Source: Massariosphaeria phaeospora
Lineage: Eukaryota > Ascomycota > Dothideomycetes > Pleosporales
Direction of reading: 5' to 3'
DNA: 64,000 nt
Assembly (NCBI GenBank): GCA_011032825.1
Contig: JAADJZ010000007.1
Span: 372,001-436,000, forward strand
The translations under genes were made by a program, and so were the position numbers. Below are positions 21,987-34,136 of the stretch, one piece after another. The stretch's first letter is position 1; each line of letters starts with the position of its first letter. The notes beneath the pieces were generated by a model. The model saw nothing but the letters and a program-made list of their open reading frames with translations, made no database searches and was not told where the DNA came from.

Positions 21987-22946
21987 CTACTGCGACTCCC
22001 ACTTCCGCAGAGCCCGTCTCAATAAAGCAACACGATCGATCCAAGACGAGCACGATATTGGACAAATCGCCGGATTCAATGACCTGAACGACGTGTCAAA
22101 ATCTGAGTTTAAACTTTCCAACATATTCAACGCCTCTTTCGCCATAAGCCCCTTCTTCTTCTCCCTAACCCATGCCTCCTCCACGCACGGCAGCACCATC
22201 ACACTAAGCCGCTCTTTCAAGAACCAAACCAACAACTCTTCATCAGTTAGTCTAACAATCCCGAACAGCCATCTCCGATGAAGCCCGATTTTGTAATTCC
22301 ATCTCAGGTCGACGTGGGTGCTGCACCAGAGGAACCAGTCAGCAAGTTTGCTGAAAGCGAGAAAATGGTCTTTGTGCAGTGCGCCTTCAACAGCGTAGGT
22401 GTTGCCGAAGCGGCGGCAGCGGTCCCAGTGGTAACAGCCCTCGTCCCCAACGTACCCAAACTCCAATGTAGTGTAGAACAGTATGTGGAGATGGATGTTT
22501 TGGTTCTTAGCAAGGAAGGCACGATGAGCAGGTGGCAAGTTTTTGACCCAAGCCTCCACAGTCGTAAAGTTCAGGCAATAGATCGGAGCGACGAAATGCA
22601 TGCGCGTGTAGAAAGAGTATGCGGCTTCCGTCCTGATGGTACGCGAGACGCGCAGAAGGGCTGGATAGAGACCATGGTCGTTTTTGGGTGTCGGGCTATT
22701 GGGAGCACCAAGGCGGATGGGCGTGTTGGGGAACACGTAGTGGTAGATGAGAGCGTGGATCTCAGAGGGGAGAGTTGCAATGGGGCATGGTTTGTTGGGA
22801 TCCAGCGGTGTGAACCTAGGCAGCTTGGATTGAGTAGCGGGCTTGGGGAGGGTGGATGGCCGCTTGAGCTTCTTCTTTGGCGTTGTGTTTTGAGGGATAG
22901 CTTTTGAAGCAGAAGATGATGTTGGCAGTGTATATGACGGAGACAT
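21987..22946 (-). CDS. Uncharacterised fungal protein, F-box/2EXR-like start
   Basis: Single uninterrupted frame of 319 residues on the minus strand, with ATG at 22,946. I do not recognise a named family. Residues 1-50 are Pro/Ser/Lys-rich and probably disordered. Then I-A-T-L-P-S-E-I-H-A-L-I-Y-H-Y-V-F begins an F-box- or 2EXR-like helical segment, followed by A-L-L-R-V-S-R-T-I-R-T-E-A, a pattern common in large, poorly characterised fungal protein families. Trp- and Tyr-rich sequence follows to the end. No signal peptide or membrane segment. Gene-like composition and a long open frame support it. Confidence 0.72.
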   Translation of the reverse strand: MSPSYTLPTSSSASKAIPQNTTPKKKLKRPSTLPKPATQSKLPRFTPLDPNKPCPIATLPSEIHALIYHYVFPNTPIRLGAPNSPTPKNDHGLYPALLRVSRTIRTEAAYSFYTRMHFVAPIYCLNFTTVEAWVKNLPPAHRAFLAKNQNIHLHILFYTTLEFGYVGDEGCYHWDRCRRFGNTYAVEGALHKDHFLAFSKLADWFLWCSTHVDLRWNYKIGLHRRWLFGIVRLTDEELLVWFLKERLSVMVLPCVEEAWVREKKKGLMAKEALNMLESLNSDFDTSFRSLNPAICPISCSSWIDRVALLRRALRKWESQ

Positions 22947-23473
22947 TTTGATCGTCGTAGGTCAGGGAAACAGAGAATACGGTAAAGAGGAAGAAGTTCT
23001 TCTCGGCAGAGTCGGAGCAAAAGCTCTTGATGCGCAGAGAAATCTTGAGGTATGAATCTCAGCGATCTGAAAAGTCCTAAAACTGCCTAGGTGTACTGAA
23101 CGAGGTTGCCTAAGATTGGGTGAACTGTGAGCTGAGCTGAGGTGGTTGCGCCCGCCACCTTGGCCGAATTCATTGCCGATAAAAAGACTCCAGGCGATCC
23201 TCTTGACAGCCTAGATAGTCTGCCTCTATCTTCACAAAGCAAGCACTGTTGTATTTAGTATAGTAGGTATTGCGTACCTCGCGCACCGGAAATGATTATG
23301 CCAGGGGTGGTGCGCCCGTCAACTTGGACCTCGGGAGTGGCGGACGGGCTGGGGTCGGGCACGTGATCGCGCGGGACCGTGATCCTCATCCGCTATCGGC
23401 TTGCGCGCCATCCCTATCCCTCCATCCACCAACTCCCTTGGCAGAACTTCGATGTTCGCCTCCTTGAACGATT
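22947..23473. promoter_or_regulatory. Divergent upstream region of unknown gene and MLH1
   Basis: 527 bp between diverging starts. Mixed composition, with no specific site identified. Confidence 0.4.
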
Positions 23474-25781
23474 ATGGCCGAAGACATTGAAATTGAAACC
23501 TCTTCGCCACGGGGTACGAAAAGAAAAGGCGATGACAGCCTACCGCTCCCAGCGCCACGCCGAATCAAAGCGCTCGCGCAAGACGTCGTGAACAAGATCG
23601 CGGCCGGAGAAATCATCGTCGCGCCGGTTCACGCGCTAAAAGAGTTGATTGAGAACGCTGTTGATGCAGGGTCAACGGCACTGGAGGTTGTAATCAAAGA
23701 TGGCGGGCTCAAACTACTTCAAATTACTGATAACGGCCACGGGATTGATGTTCGTTTCCTCTTTTTCGGCTCGAATCTCTCAACTAACAAATACAGAAAG
23801 AAGATCTGCCGATTCTTTGCGAGCGATTTACTACGTCCAAATTAAAGGCGTTTGAGGACCTTACCTCGATCGGTACATACGGCTTCCGGGGCGAGGCGTT
23901 GGCGAGCATCAGTCATATTGCACATCTGAATGTGACGACACGAACGAAAGAATCGAGCTGTGCATGGCGAGCTTACTATGCAGATGGGAAGCTTGCGAGT
24001 CCAAAGCCAGGTCAAAGTGCTGAACCTAAACCTATTGCTGGGAGGCCGGGTACACAGATCACAGTAAGCTTTCCGAACACCTCCTTTGTCAATATCGAGT
24101 TTGCTAAGCTGTTAAGGTTGAAGATCTGTTCTACAACGTTCCATCACGACGGCGCGCCTTTCGATCTGCTAGTGAAGAGTATGCCAAAATCCTTGATATG
24201 GTCGGCCGGTATTCCGTACATTGCTTAGGAGTATCTTTTTCTTGCAAGAAGCACGGCGACACCACTAGTGGTGTTTCAGTTCCGGCAAATGCTGGGCCCG
24301 TTGACCGTATACGTCAGATTCATGGAAGTGCCGTTGCCAACGAGCTAGTCGCGCTGAAGGCTGAGAACGAGAGATGGGGCTTTAAGTGTGAAGGATGGAT
24401 AAGCAATGCCAATCACAACTCGAAACGAACGACTCTTCTGTTGTTCATCAACCACCGTGCCGTCGAATCGCCTGCCATTAAGAAGAGTGTCGAACAGACG
24501 TACGCCACGTTTCTTCCTAAAGGTGGACACCCTTTCGCCTATCTGAGTCTTGATATTGAGCCCCAGAGGGTCGATGTCAATGTTCATCCAACGAAACGCG
24601 AAGTGCACTTTCTGAACGAAGATGAAATCATCGCGATCATCTGCGATGAAATCCGCAACAGTCTGAGTAAAGTTGATACCAGTCGGTCCTTTATGACGCA
24701 GTCTCTTCTCTCCAACCCAAAGGTGCCGTTTGCAACGCCGATGAAGCAGACCACACCTAGTACGCCAACAACAGCCGACACTTCAGATCGACATAGCGCA
24801 AAAACCGTATCAAAGACAATAACGAAGAAGCCTTACGAGAACAACTTAGTTCGAACCGATGCGTCTGCTCGCAAGATCACATCCATGTTGCAACCCCATC
24901 CTTCTGTGGACGGCGGGGCGAATGATGAGGATGAGATGGACTACGAATACACAGAGAAGACTGCGACTGTTTGCCGCTTGACATCCGTGAAAGAGTTGCG
25001 TGCTGAAGTTCGAGATGCAATGCACAATGAGCTTACAGACATTATCTCAACACATACTTTTGTCGGCATTGTTGATGAGGAGAAACGCATCGCTGCTATT
25101 CAAGGTGGGGTTAAGCTCTTCCTCGTTGACTATGGTATGCTGTGTAATGAGTACTTCTACCAAGTCGGGCTTACAGACTTCGCCAACTACGGCTCCATTC
25201 GTTTTAATCCACCATTGCCTCTCGAGGAGTTGCTAACGGTAGCTGCGGAGCTGGAGAAGAACAACGCTGGGGATGCAGCGGACGAAGTTGACTGGGAGGA
25301 AGTGGTCGAGAGCGTAAAAGAGCAACTGATCAACCGACGACTGATGCTCATTGATTATTTCATGATGGAGATCACTAAAGAAGGACAGCTATGCTCGCTT
25401 CCCTTGTTGGTTAAGGGATACACTCCTTCAATTGCCAAACTTCCGCAGTTTCTTCTTCGATTAGGTCCGCACGTAGACTGGGACACCGAACGGGGTTGTT
25501 TCCAATCATTTCTACGAGAGCTTGCATCCTTCTATGTGCCGGAGTGCTTACCATTACCTCCATCAGCCTCAACAACGAAAGATGCCAGCGGAAAGGGGAA
25601 ACAGAAGGTAGCGGAAGAAGATGCAGAGATCGCACTGCGGCGGAAGAACATCAGACGTGCAATCGAATATGTGATCTTCCCGGCTTGTAAAGCAAGGCTT
25701 GTGGCGACCAGGGGGCTGTTGAAGGGCGTCATGGAGGTTGCCAATCTTAAAGGACTATATCGGGTGTTCGAGAGATGTTGA
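23474..25781 (+). CDS. MLH1: DNA mismatch repair protein MLH1
   Basis: MutL homologue; with Pms1 it is recruited by MutS proteins to mismatches and also acts in meiotic crossing-over. Exons 23,474-23,749, 23,797-24,063 and 24,117-25,781 (introns 47 and 53 bp) give 735 residues. The GHKL ATPase motifs are intact: [11 protein letters not shown] (about 56-66), D-N-G-H-G-I (86-91) and G-F-R-G-E-A-L (121-127). [11 protein letters not shown] and V-D-V-N-V-H-P-T-K follow. The C-terminal dimerisation part ends F-E-R-C, the conserved MLH1 terminus involved in endonuclease-site formation with Pms1. No lesions seen; mismatch repair should be functional. Confidence 0.96.
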
Positions 25782-26201
25782 AGCGGGGGAAGACGTCACT
25801 TAGAAGCCTCCAGTTGAAAAGATATTGAGCGTTAATGAACAGATATGAGAGTGCTCAGACTGAAACCATATATAATTCAGCATCCGAGGTAGTTGTTCAA
25901 GCGCGGTCTGTGCTGTGGCTGGTGCTGTGGCGTTTTGTTGTTTCTGTGCCCCTCAGTGAATTTTGACGCGCATTTGAGTCACGTTGTGATGCATATCCAC
26001 CATCCCGCCCCCGCCTTGCAACTCTTTCGCACCAGACTCTCCCAATTCCGCCGTTTAAAGCCCTGTCAGTTTGCACGGAGCTCCCTTGTAACGCCAGGCT
26101 CGTCTCGCACCACAGCTACTGTATCGAACAGTTTTGCGCCAGCTTTCTTTACTCCACTACTGCCGCTGCTGATCAACTTCTTTGTACCTCAACTCCCCAC
26201 G
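25782..26201. promoter_or_regulatory. MLH1 tail and ARC1 leader region
   Basis: 420 bp. The second half is pyrimidine-rich. From 25,989 to 26,201 it is open in frame with ARC1 and free of acidic residues (see the ARC1 entry). Confidence 0.45.
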
Positions 26202-27681
26202 ATGGCGAGCTCTACCCTCGACGAGAGCCTGCTCACCTTCCTCAAGACCCACGCGCCGAACAACGCGTCCTCCGAAACCGACGCCGTCAAAGCCTCGCAG
26301 ACTCTCTTCCCCGAGACCGCCTACACCGAGGCCGAGAAGGCCGAGATTAGCCAGTGGGTTATAACCGCCTCGCATGTCAGCTCCTCCTCCGAAGACGCTG
26401 CGAAATCGTCGGAAAGGCTGTCATCGCTGAACACGCACCTCTCGAGTCGCACCACCCTCCTCGGTGCCAAACCCTCCGTTGCCGACATCGCCCTATACCA
26501 GAAGCTCTCGCCAGTCGTGTCAAAATGGGGTCCGGAGGAGAGGACCGGAGACCAAGGGCACCATCACATTGTCCGCCACATTGACTTTGTCCAAAACTCA
26601 CCCATCTTCGGCCTGAAGCTGGACGACAAGGTCAACGTTGACTTGGACAATGTCATCTTCAAGATCAAACCTATTGACGCCAAGGCAGAGAAGGAGCGCA
26701 AGAAGAAGGAGAAGGAGGCCGCTGCTGCGAGTGCTGCCGAGTCGGGCGCTACACCTACAACGCTCACAGGTGATAAGTCCACCGAGAGCCAGGGAGGTAA
26801 CAAGAGCAAGAAGGAAAAGGCCAAAGACAAAGCGGAGGCCATTGGCGACGCTGTGGCTTCAACGGTTGTCGGCAAAGCCTCCGGAGGAGGTCCACCTGAA
26901 GGAGCTCCCACGAAGAAAAAGGAGAAGAAAGAGAAGCAGCCGAAACCACAGAAAGCGTAAGTGTTTACCCCTGTGCTGCATAAAAGCACAGCCTCCTGGT
27001 GATGCCACGGATGTTTCAAAGGCTATGTGAAATGATCTAACGCACTAACCCACCTGCAGAGCACCGGTCGAGAAGCCATTATCACCCGCACTCATCGATC
27101 TCCGAGTCGGCCACATCCTCAAAGCAACTACGCACCCGAACGCCGATTCACTATACGTCAGCACCATTGCATGCGGCGACCCACCAGGCACAGACAACAC
27201 GTCCGAATATGAAGGCCAGGTCGTGCGGACTGTATGCTCTGGTCTCAACGGGCTCATTCCACTCGAGGAGATGCAGAACCGCAAGATCATCGCAGTCTGC
27301 AACCTGAAGCCCGTCACTATGCGAGGCGTGAAATCGTGCGCTATGGTCCTTGCCGCGTCACCACGGGTGGCCGAGGGAGAAGACAGTCACAAGGGCCCGG
27401 TCGAGCTCGTTAACCCGCCCATAGACTCAAAAGCTGGAGACAGGGTGTACTTTGAGGGATGGCAAGGAGAGCCTGAAGGAGTGCTGAATCCGAAGAAGAA
27501 GATCTGGGAGACGATGCAGCCAGGTTTCACCACTACAGACGCGCTGGAGGTAGGATTCGACGTCGAAGCTGTGCCGCAGCTGTCAGGGGAAGGTGCGGAC
27601 AAGAAGACTGGTGTTGGCAAGCTGAAGACTGCTGCTGGCCTATGCTCTGTGACCACTCTGAAGGGTGCTGTTGTGCGATAA
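26202..27681 (+). CDS. ARC1: tRNA-aminoacylation cofactor ARC1 (EMAPII-like)
   Basis: Cofactor that binds tRNA and the methionyl- and glutamyl-tRNA synthetases, raising their efficiency in the cytosol. Exons 26,202-26,956 and 27,060-27,681 (103 bp intron) give 458 residues. The N-terminal 1-120 is a GST-C-like synthetase-binding domain. Residues about 155-255 form a very Lys/Ala/Glu-rich linker, the non-specific tRNA-binding part. The C-terminal 200 residues are the EMAPII/tRNA-binding OB fold, with I-D-L-R-V-G-H-I, H-P-N-A-D-S-L-Y, R-T-V-C-S-G-L and C-N-L-K-P-V-T-M-R-G. I chose the ATG at 26,202 (M-A-S-S). An in-frame ATG at 25,989 would add 71 residues rich in Arg and Ser with no acidic residue, resembling a mitochondrial presequence. 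Confidence 0.9.
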
Positions 27682-28094
27682 AGCAATCTCAATCCTGTCG
27701 CAAGGATAAGAACATCTTGATGGGTTATACAGGCGTGGTGATTCACCGAAAGCAAGCTGGCAGTAACAGGGACTGGCCCCAGATGTACTTGGAGTATAAA
27801 ACCACGGCAAGGATCCTGGGGGTTGGGTACACAAATGTTCACCAGATAATACAAAAACAATAGAACAATCGTGAGAAAGCCAGCGTCAAACGCAGAGCTA
27901 CCTTTAAACTTGGCATACTCTTGCCCTTGTTATCATCATCTCGTCAATAAGCTATATGGTATTTAGTATCTGTGATCTGTATGCTGTGTAAGCTCCTCTC
28001 CCCTATTGACTCTGCAACATTCTCGCCTGTTTCAAACCAAATCTATTGACACGCAAGACTTGAAGCATTTCACGAACTTCCCCTATAATACCAT
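27682..28094. other. Convergent intergenic region ARC1/GAL10
   Basis: 413 bp between stops, AT-richer than its neighbours. Nothing recognisable. Confidence 0.4.
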
Positions 28095-29324
<1,230 letters not shown>

Positions 29325-30211
29325 ATTGAACCGAGCGAGGGTGGGTGCTAGTTAACGCGGAGAAGTCGCGAGAGGCCTCTTTGTAGTTACGTGGCGAGTG
29401 GAGGTCCGATTGTTTGAATGTCGCACTTGTGTTGCCTTTACTGCTAGGCCGAAGGAGATATAAGAAGCTGTGCATTGTGATTCACGGACGGCAATTGTGC
29501 CATCACGGCTTGCCACTTTGGCGGGAAGCGGTGAGCGTTCCGCAGCCTATATCGGGACTAGGGCGGGGGTGGGGTGACTACGCCGGATGTCAACACTCTC
29601 GCATCACTCCCTCCTCCCTCACGATTATAGCTTGGGCAGTATATCGCCTGATCTTTAGGAAACTTCAACTCTGATGGCTCGAAACCCTCGAAACGAATCG
29701 GGAAGGGGCGCGACGATGCCACAAAATCCTCTTGAAACTGGTACTACGGCGTGTACTCTTGTGGTTGGAGACGCGCTCTTGCGGAAACCAGATCTCCGGA
29801 ACTAAGGCTGAACACGCTGCGTTGTAACTGAAGCCCTATCTACGTAGGACTTGGATTTTATATTGTGTCTTGTAACATCAACTAAACGCTGTGTGTAGAA
29901 TTGTAGCTTTCTATAGGTATTATTGCTGCGTTGGTTGATCGTTTTAGAGGCGTGCAGATTTCTCTCTTTAGTTCCAGAGATCCCGTTTCCGTAAGAGGAC
30001 GCGGTAATGGGAACGTGTGGGGTCCTCGAGTCTCTGGTTGTGCTGATGTTCGAGTTGAGTTTTGGAACTTGATCCCCACCTCGTCGAATAGAGATCAATT
30101 CTTCAAGCCGCTTTACGTATAGTTCGAGGCTCATATTTAGGTTGAAACATTGGTGGCCCAGGCGACATCATATCTAACCCTACCTCCCGCCCCATCCTCT
30201 CTCCTCCTCCC
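29325..30211. other. 887 bp between GAL10 start and PDX3 stop
   Basis: Holds the GAL10 promoter and PDX3 3' region. A 110-codon minus-strand frame at 29,802-30,134 (ATG present) starts plausibly (M-S-L-E-L-Y-V-K-R-L-E-E-L) but soon loses protein-like character, so it is at best a doubtful small gene. Confidence 0.4.
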
Positions 30212-30970
30212 TCAAGGGCTCAACCTCTCGATCTTCCACTCACTGTCCCCCTTCTTCGTATACCTCAGTCGATCGTGCAACCGACTCTCCCTACCCTGCC
30301 AAAACTCCACTACCTCCGGAATAACCCTCAGCCCGCCCCAAAACTCCGGTACGGGAATCTTCTCCTCGCCCTCGAATCTTTTTTCCACATCCTGCACCCT
30401 CTGCTCTAACTCTTCCCTCCCTTCCAGTGCCTTACTCTGCGGACTTGCCCACGCACCAATCCTGCTCCCCCTTATCCTCGTATCATAATACACCTGGCTT
30501 TCCTCACTACTCAGTCGTTCCACAGGCCCCTCAACACGAACCTGCCTCTCTAGCTCGCGCCACCAGAACGTCAGCGCGGCGTATGGATTGCTAGCCACAT
30601 CCGCTGCTTTTCGACTCGTGCCCCAATTCGAATAAATCACGAAACCACGGTCATCTAGCTCTTTCATAAAAACCATGCGCGCTGACACTTTTCCTGAGGG
30701 CAGTGAGGCTGTGGCGAAGGTCACGGTCTCTGGTTGGTAGACTTTTGCGTCCAGAGCTTCTTGAAACCAGGTGTGGAATTGGGTGGTTGGAGAGGGTGAC
30801 AGATCGGAGACGGAGAGTGTACCTCGTGCGTACTGGGCTGCGTGGCCTGGGTCTGTGGAACCACCTGTAGGTGCGAAGATGCGTTTTGTTGACGTGGGTG
30901 CGGGGGTGACGGTTGAGGCCTGGGAGTCCGGGGTCTCGGTAGAGAGAACTTGTTTTGCAGAGTGCAACAT
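30212..30970 (-). CDS. PDX3: Pyridoxamine/pyridoxine 5'-phosphate oxidase
   Basis: FMN enzyme that makes pyridoxal 5'-phosphate, the last step of vitamin B6 salvage. 252 residues from the ATG at 30,970. Visible family blocks are A-T-A-S-L-P-S-G-K-V-S-A-R-M-V (FMN and substrate binding), G-F-V-I-Y-S-N-W-G-T-S-R-K, A-L-T-F-W-W-R-E-L-E-R-Q-V-R-V-E-G, and the C-terminal W-Q-G-R-E-S-R-L-H-D-R end. No intron. An in-frame ATG at 31,108 would add 46 residues with many Arg/Thr and no Asp or Glu, consistent with a mitochondrial presequence; which start is used cannot be decided here. Confidence 0.92.
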   Translation of the reverse strand: MLHSAKQVLSTETPDSQASTVTPAPTSTKRIFAPTGGSTDPGHAAQYARGTLSVSDLSPSPTTQFHTWFQEALDAKVYQPETVTFATASLPSGKVSARMVFMKELDDRGFVIYSNWGTSRKAADVASNPYAALTFWWRELERQVRVEGPVERLSSEESQVYYDTRIRGSRIGAWASPQSKALEGREELEQRVQDVEKRFEGEEKIPVPEFWGGLRVIPEVVEFWQGRESRLHDRLRYTKKGDSEWKIERLSP

Positions 30971-31400
30971 TGTAGTGGTAATGTATCGCGTGATTGCTTG
31001 CCGAGGACTCTTGGTTGTTCGTTGGACTCGGAACAAAGAAATCGATGCGTAGGGTGCAGTGGTTCTGATTGTAATGGCAGTCACGTTTGTAGCTCGAAAT
31101 GTCAGCATGGACGACACTGTTTGTGGTTCCGTATTGGCTGTACAATCACGTACCGGTAAAAGATAGGTGTGTGGAGTTGTCACGGCAAAAGCTGAACTTG
31201 CCCGACGTGGGATGACGTAATGCAATTTAGCGCACACCGTAATAGCGTGATCCATCAGCTCGAAAGGGGTTGTGTCTAGGCAACAACCTTTGGAAGTGTT
31301 GATAGGCGTCAGAATAAGAGAATTTGTATGCATCCAGTACATTATTCATCACTACAATACCAAACCAAAATGAACCAATACTAAGTACATCGGCGATTAT
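30971..31400. other. PDX3 upstream region
   Basis: Open in the PDX3 frame through to 31,342 without stops, but conserved family sequence begins only near 30,850. Possible N-terminal extension 30,971-31,108; the rest is probably leader and promoter. Confidence 0.45.
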
Positions 31401-34136
31401 TCATCTAGTGATGTGCCTGTAGAGTTCCTCTTGACTTTTCAAGTCCAGCTTGAAGTTCTTGGTTTGCTCAGCCACTTTGATGAGATGCTCACGTTTAAGA
31501 CGCCCTTCTTCCATTAGTGCAATACCCAAAGCAGTCGACACCACGTTGCGAATCTGACGGCCGTTGAAATGTAGCCGTTTACTCTCCTTTTTGACCCATT
31601 CCATAAGATCGGCATAGTTTTCCACGAGTTTTTTCTCTTTCAATTGGTCGATAAAGGCCCTGAAGATGGATTCCTGTTGCTCCTGGGAGAGTTCTTCGTA
31701 TTTGACAGCAATGTCTATAGCTATCAGAAACACCACTCATGAATGAAATAGCTAGTTCAAGGACTACTTACGGATGCGACTCTGAACGGCAATATCGAAC
31801 GATCGCATACGATTCGTAGTCAGGATAAGTATCCCGTCGTAGTACTCGAGGATTCGAAGTAAGACTTGAACTGTTAGCCCTCCAGTCATCGGGAGCATGG
31901 ATAAAGAGTCAAGACATACCTGAAACCATGGCATTTCGTCTCAGATCATTTTCCCCTTCGCCCCGAGCTTCTAGAAAGACGTCCGCTTCATCACTATCTG
32001 TCTTAGCTAGATAATCATCGAGAGTAACGAAATGTAGACTTACAACAAGAGCACAGCCTCCCACCGTGCCGCAAGGTCGAAGACCTTTTGCAAATTTGCC
32101 TCGACCTTATCGCCCTTGATACCGATGTCCGAAACGCCGATTGAAAGCAGAGGTTTGCCCGCCATCAATGCCACACTCTCAGCTGTCAATGTCTTACCAA
32201 CGCCAGGAAAGCCTTGGCTTTGTCAGTGATTCTCTGGACAGACATGGGGCTCTTGGTCTGATGTCTTACATACCGTACAGCATTATAACAAGCCCTTTCC
32301 CTTTGTCCAGAGCGAAGTCTTGGAGCGCCAATGGGTACCCACCTTTCTCGTCTGTATCTCTCCCTAGTGCATGAGCTCGTACCGACTTTTGTATCAAATC
32401 TTTTTACTCGTAGTCTAACTGGAGATTGTCGTTGAAGGTGCTTGCATCCGCGCCATCAGGCGCGTCCAAATGGTCGACGAGCAGTTGTGCCCATTGTTTC
32501 AGCTTCAAAGTATATCCTAATACTCTAGGAGGGCACATGAGGTATTGTTCGTCGGTCTCAGGAGAGCGCTTGTCCCAGTGAAACTTATATATCTCTTGGA
32601 AAACCGGATTCGCCCGGCGTTCAGGGGACAAGCTCTCTAGTTGGCCCTTGTATTTCTGTAAATCACCGAGAATGGCGGTGTCTGGGGCTGATATTCGAAG
32701 AACGACAGAAAATCGACCATAGTAGTACCGTCGGTCTATAATACTAGTCAGTGTTGATCAAAAGTAAAGCGAGTTCGATGTTATACCTGCTTCTTACACA
32801 CGAATCTATTGTCAACTCCAGGCCGTGGAAGGCTTGACCCAGATGAAGACATATTGTCCGAACGGTGACTCGCAGACCCAAACGAGCTATCGACCCCTTG
32901 CAAAAGACTGCGTCCGCTCTGAATCTGCGCATCCCCATGGTACTTGAATATCTGTTTGCCTTTTGGGGCAGTGCAAATCTGGTGAAACGTTTTACCCCTG
33001 TCGATAAGCTTCGTCTTCAGTGTATTGATAGCGTCTTGTTGTGTGGTGGTGTGCTCACCCCTGGGATCACCGTAATAATGGAGAGGGTAGCATGGGAGTT
33101 CGATGACGCTCCTACGATCTGGCCCCCAATACGGGATCTTCAACTCAAACGGCACCCTGTTAAACTCATATCCATCCCAGTCAAAGGAGTAGCAGACTAA
33201 GTCGAAAGTAACACCTTGTGATACGAAGTGGTCGCTAGACTGGACGGAGAAGACTTGGGGTTGATCGAGAAAAGGCTGCGCGAGGATCAGCGTGCCCGGG
33301 GGGAATAGTGTCCACAGTGCATCATGCGTTATGGTACCTTCCTCAAGCATTGTCTTCCGCTCTTTGAAGTATTGGTCCAATGGAAGGTAACCAGATGAAG
33401 TTGAGATCATTCGAAGGAGTTCGGTTAGATCTGTCCGTGCCTGCTTATCGTCGTCGGTTTCAAGTTCGACTACCTTCTCGGACTCTGCGACTGCCTCTTG
33501 CCACGAGTGCACCAACGCAGTATATGGTGAGCGACAGCTAACAACTAGCTCGGCCCAGCCCCATTTTGACGTGATTTTACCGAGCAATTGTTGCAGCGGC
33601 TTGAATTCAATGTCGACTTCTGAAGTGGTGACTTCCTGCTCCCGGTAGCGCGTCCGAGTCATGATAATCTTCCGAAAAGTGAACGCCTTGTGTGATTGAT
33701 TTTGGGGGCCGACTTCCTTCTCTTCTTTCTTTGTTGCATCGACGACTTTGAAGTCGCCGGAATCTGGGTCCCATTTGCTGATGACGATCGGATATCTCGG
33801 TTCCTCTATATTTTCCGATGGTACCGAAACGGAAGGCGGGTACTGATACGGATTCTCAATCTAAGTATACAACTAGTATAGTATTACTGAGGTGCAGAAG
33901 ATTGACTCCATATCTCACTATCGAGTAGGGCTTCGGAACGCTGGTCACCACCGATCGATTCGGGGTGCTGTGCTACATGTTAACCGTGGTTGAGGCCACC
34001 GGTGTCTACGCAGACTAGTACTATAGTATACCTGTTGATTGGATGGGACCATGGATGCGTTATTCACCGGACTTTGTTGTTCAAGGTTGGAGATCTTCGA
34101 TTGAAGCAGCTCAATATATCGTTGTTCGAGAGCCAT
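31401..34136 (-). pseudogene. AAA+ ATPase (DUF7025-type) with one in-frame stop
   Basis: Eight exons can be joined in phase on the minus strand: 34,136-34,032, 33,972-33,919, 33,860-32,798, 32,735-32,274, 32,212-32,044, 31,993-31,920, 31,870-31,772 and 31,714-31,401. The result is 779 codons, of which number 518 (32,404-32,406) is TAA, where CAA (Gln) would fit the L-D-Y-E-x-K-D-L-I context. Domain order is an N-terminal coil, a DUF7025-like middle (V-C-Y-S-F-D-W-D-G, R-R-Y-Y-Y-G), then one AAA+ module after the stop: G-F-P-G-V-G-K-T Walker A, L-L-F-D-E-A-D-V-F-L Walker B, T-T-N-R sensor 1 and S-R-I-H. The stop removes the whole ATPase. Seven good introns argue that decay is recent, or that the stop is bypassed. 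Family name is from memory. Confidence 0.8.
32404..32406 (-). other. In-frame TAA in AAA+ gene
   Basis: Premature stop at codon 518. No GT-AG intron in the right phase removes it. A single C-to-T change from CAA explains it. Confidence 0.75.

Noticed and set aside
22278..22907. 209-codon plus-strand frame
   Set aside because: It is exactly opposite the unknown minus-strand gene, which has better codon pattern and start.
29802..30134. 110-codon minus-strand frame after PDX3
   Set aside because: Starts plausibly but is low in protein character and lies where the PDX3 3' UTR is expected.
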